A DNA stretch of 33,001 nucleotides from the NCBI GenBank assembly GCA_009774765.1, contig VSOK01000030.1, positions 1 through 33,001 on the forward strand. The letters run 5' to 3'. Shown piece after piece: positions 32,121 through 33,001 of the stretch (within the stretch, counting starts at the first letter, position 1; each line of letters opens with the position of its first letter). Made by a program: the position numbers and the translations under genes. This stretch comes from Bacteroidales bacterium. Lineage in GTDB: Bacteria; Bacteroidota; Bacteroidia; Bacteroidales; UBA932. The notes beneath the pieces are model-generated. The model was given only the letters and a program-made list of their open reading frames with translations, made no database searches and was not told the DNA's origin.

Positions 32121-33001
32121 AAGGTCAGACAATTACTCTCAATGGTATGATGATCTTGTAGTTAAGGCTGATCTTGCTGAACGCTCAGCTGTCAGGGGAT
32201 GTATGGTCATAAAACCTTACGGATATGCAATATGGGAGAAAATGCACGATGTGCTTGACAAGATGTTCAAGGAGACCGGTCACGTAAATGCGTATTTCCC
32301 GCTGTTCATTCCAAAATCTTTCCTGAGCCGTGAGGCTGAGCATGTGGAAGGCTTTGCCAAGGAATGTGCGGTTGTGACCCATCACAGGCTTATGGCAAAT
32401 CCTGACGGTCCGGGAGTTGTGGTCGACCCGTCGGCGAAACTGGAAGAGGAACTGGTGGTCAGGCCTACATCAGAGACCATCATCTGGAATACATACAAGA
32501 ACTGGATTACATCCTGGAGGGATCTTCCTATACTGTGCAACCAGTGGGCGAATGTAGTCAGATGGGAAATGCGTACACGCCTGTTCCTCCGTACGGCTGA
32601 ATTCCTCTGGCAGGAAGGACATACTGCGCATGCCACTCAGGATGAGGCATTGGCTGAGGCTACAAAGATGGTGAATGTCTATGCCGACTTCGCAAGGAAA
32701 TATATGGCTATGCCTGTCGTTGTGGGACACAAGAGCCCTAACGAAAGATTTGCCGGAGCCCTTGATACCCTGACCATAGAGGCTATGATGCAGGACGGGA
32801 AGGCCCTTCAGGCCGGAACTTCGCATTTCCTCGGACAGAACTTCGCAAAGGCGTTCGATGTGCAGTATACCAACAAGGAAGGCAGACAGGAGTATGTGTG
32901 GGCTACGTCATGGGGAGTCTCTACGCGTCTTATGGGAGCTCTCATAATGGCTCACGGAGATGACAACGGACTCGTTCTTCCGCCAGCGCTTGCTCCTATA
33001 C
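32101..33001 (+). CDS. proS: Prolyl-tRNA synthetase, 5' part (runs off the window)
   Basis: Charges tRNA-Pro. About 300 residues are present and the frame is open to the last base. The start MAKEVTKRSDNYSQWYDDLV and the motifs VKPY-like IKPYGYAIW, VVRPTSETIIWNTY, VVRWEMRTRLFLRTAEFLWQEGHTAH (class II motif 2) and LGQNFAKAFDVQYTNKEG identify the eukaryote/archaeal-type ProRS. That form lacks the editing insertion of the bacterial type and is usual in Bacteroidota. It diverges from the lipoprotein gene. No consensus promoter was found on this strand, and the start codon lies within the divergent promoter region. Confidence 0.95.
   Translation, partial: MAKEVTKRSDNYSQWYDDLVVKADLAERSAVRGCMVIKPYGYAIWEKMHDVLDKMFKETGHVNAYFPLFIPKSFLSREAEHVEGFAKECAVVTHHRLMANPDGPGVVVDPSAKLEEELVVRPTSETIIWNTYKNWITSWRDLPILCNQWANVVRWEMRTRLFLRTAEFLWQEGHTAHATQDEALAEATKMVNVYADFARKYMAMPVVVGHKSPNERFAGALDTLTIEAMMQDGKALQAGTSHFLGQNFAKAFDVQYTNKEGRQEYVWATSWGVSTRLMGALIMAHGDDNGLVLPPALAPI

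Noticed and set aside
31968..32132. 55-codon N-terminal extension of the aromatic-rich lipoprotein
   Set aside because: It would run through the divergent promoter and into proS. ATG 31967 has AGGAGG and begins a clean lipoprotein signal peptide.

Overview
The window reads as chromosomal DNA of a Gram-negative member of the Bacteroidota, most likely order Bacteroidales. The evidence is a SusC/SusD pair with DUF4843 and PKD-like lipoproteins, a BACON-type lipoprotein, an IF-2 with a long Lys/Glu-rich N-terminus, a eukaryote/archaeal-type prolyl-tRNA synthetase, promoters of the form TTTG-N18-23-TAnnTTTG, and few Shine-Dalgarno sequences. I see no tRNA, rRNA, CRISPR array, insertion sequence or prophage. 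No stretch over 300 bases lacks a gene. Most of the window is conserved housekeeping DNA, and the accessory part is the susC-led locus at about 8.8-19.4 kb.

Layout. (1) 1-3.6 kb: the 3' end of a Xer recombinase, thymidine kinase (minus strand), then a plus-strand run of a conserved hypothetical protein, rsmI and a membrane-anchored helix-hairpin-helix protein. (2) 3.6-8.8 kb: recA on the minus strand, and divergent from it rlmN, a patatin/POTRA/beta-barrel protein and recX. A perfect 18-bp hairpin separates the convergent recA and helix-hairpin-helix genes. (3) 8.8-19.4 kb: a tight minus-strand operon susC > susD > DUF4843 > PKD-like > metzincin protease > BACON-like lipoprotein. It has no glycoside hydrolase, so protein or peptide capture is the better guess. 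(4) 19.6-20.7 kb: a small lipoprotein overlapping a PepSY-associated membrane protein. (5) 20.7-25.5 kb: rimP-nusA-infB on the minus strand, with a promoter and an intrinsic-terminator-like hairpin in the leader. (6) 25.5-29.0 kb: lpxD, lpxC, lpxA (early lipid A synthesis) and a WbqC-family gene. LpxC here lacks the FabZ domain fused to it in Bacteroides relatives. (7) 29.0-33.0 kb: a FadL/OmpP1-family outer-membrane protein, an unusual aromatic-rich and Ser/Arg-rich lipoprotein, and the 5' part of proS running off the window.

I did not find a clearly new defence or mobile system. The best candidates for follow-up are the terminator-like leader of rimP-nusA-infB, a G8 tract just after the SusC signal peptide, the aromatic-rich lipoprotein, the protease-bearing SusCD locus, the stand-alone LpxC, and two perfect inverted repeats inside recX and wbqC that share a core sequence. 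All family assignments come from reading motifs by eye; no database search was run.
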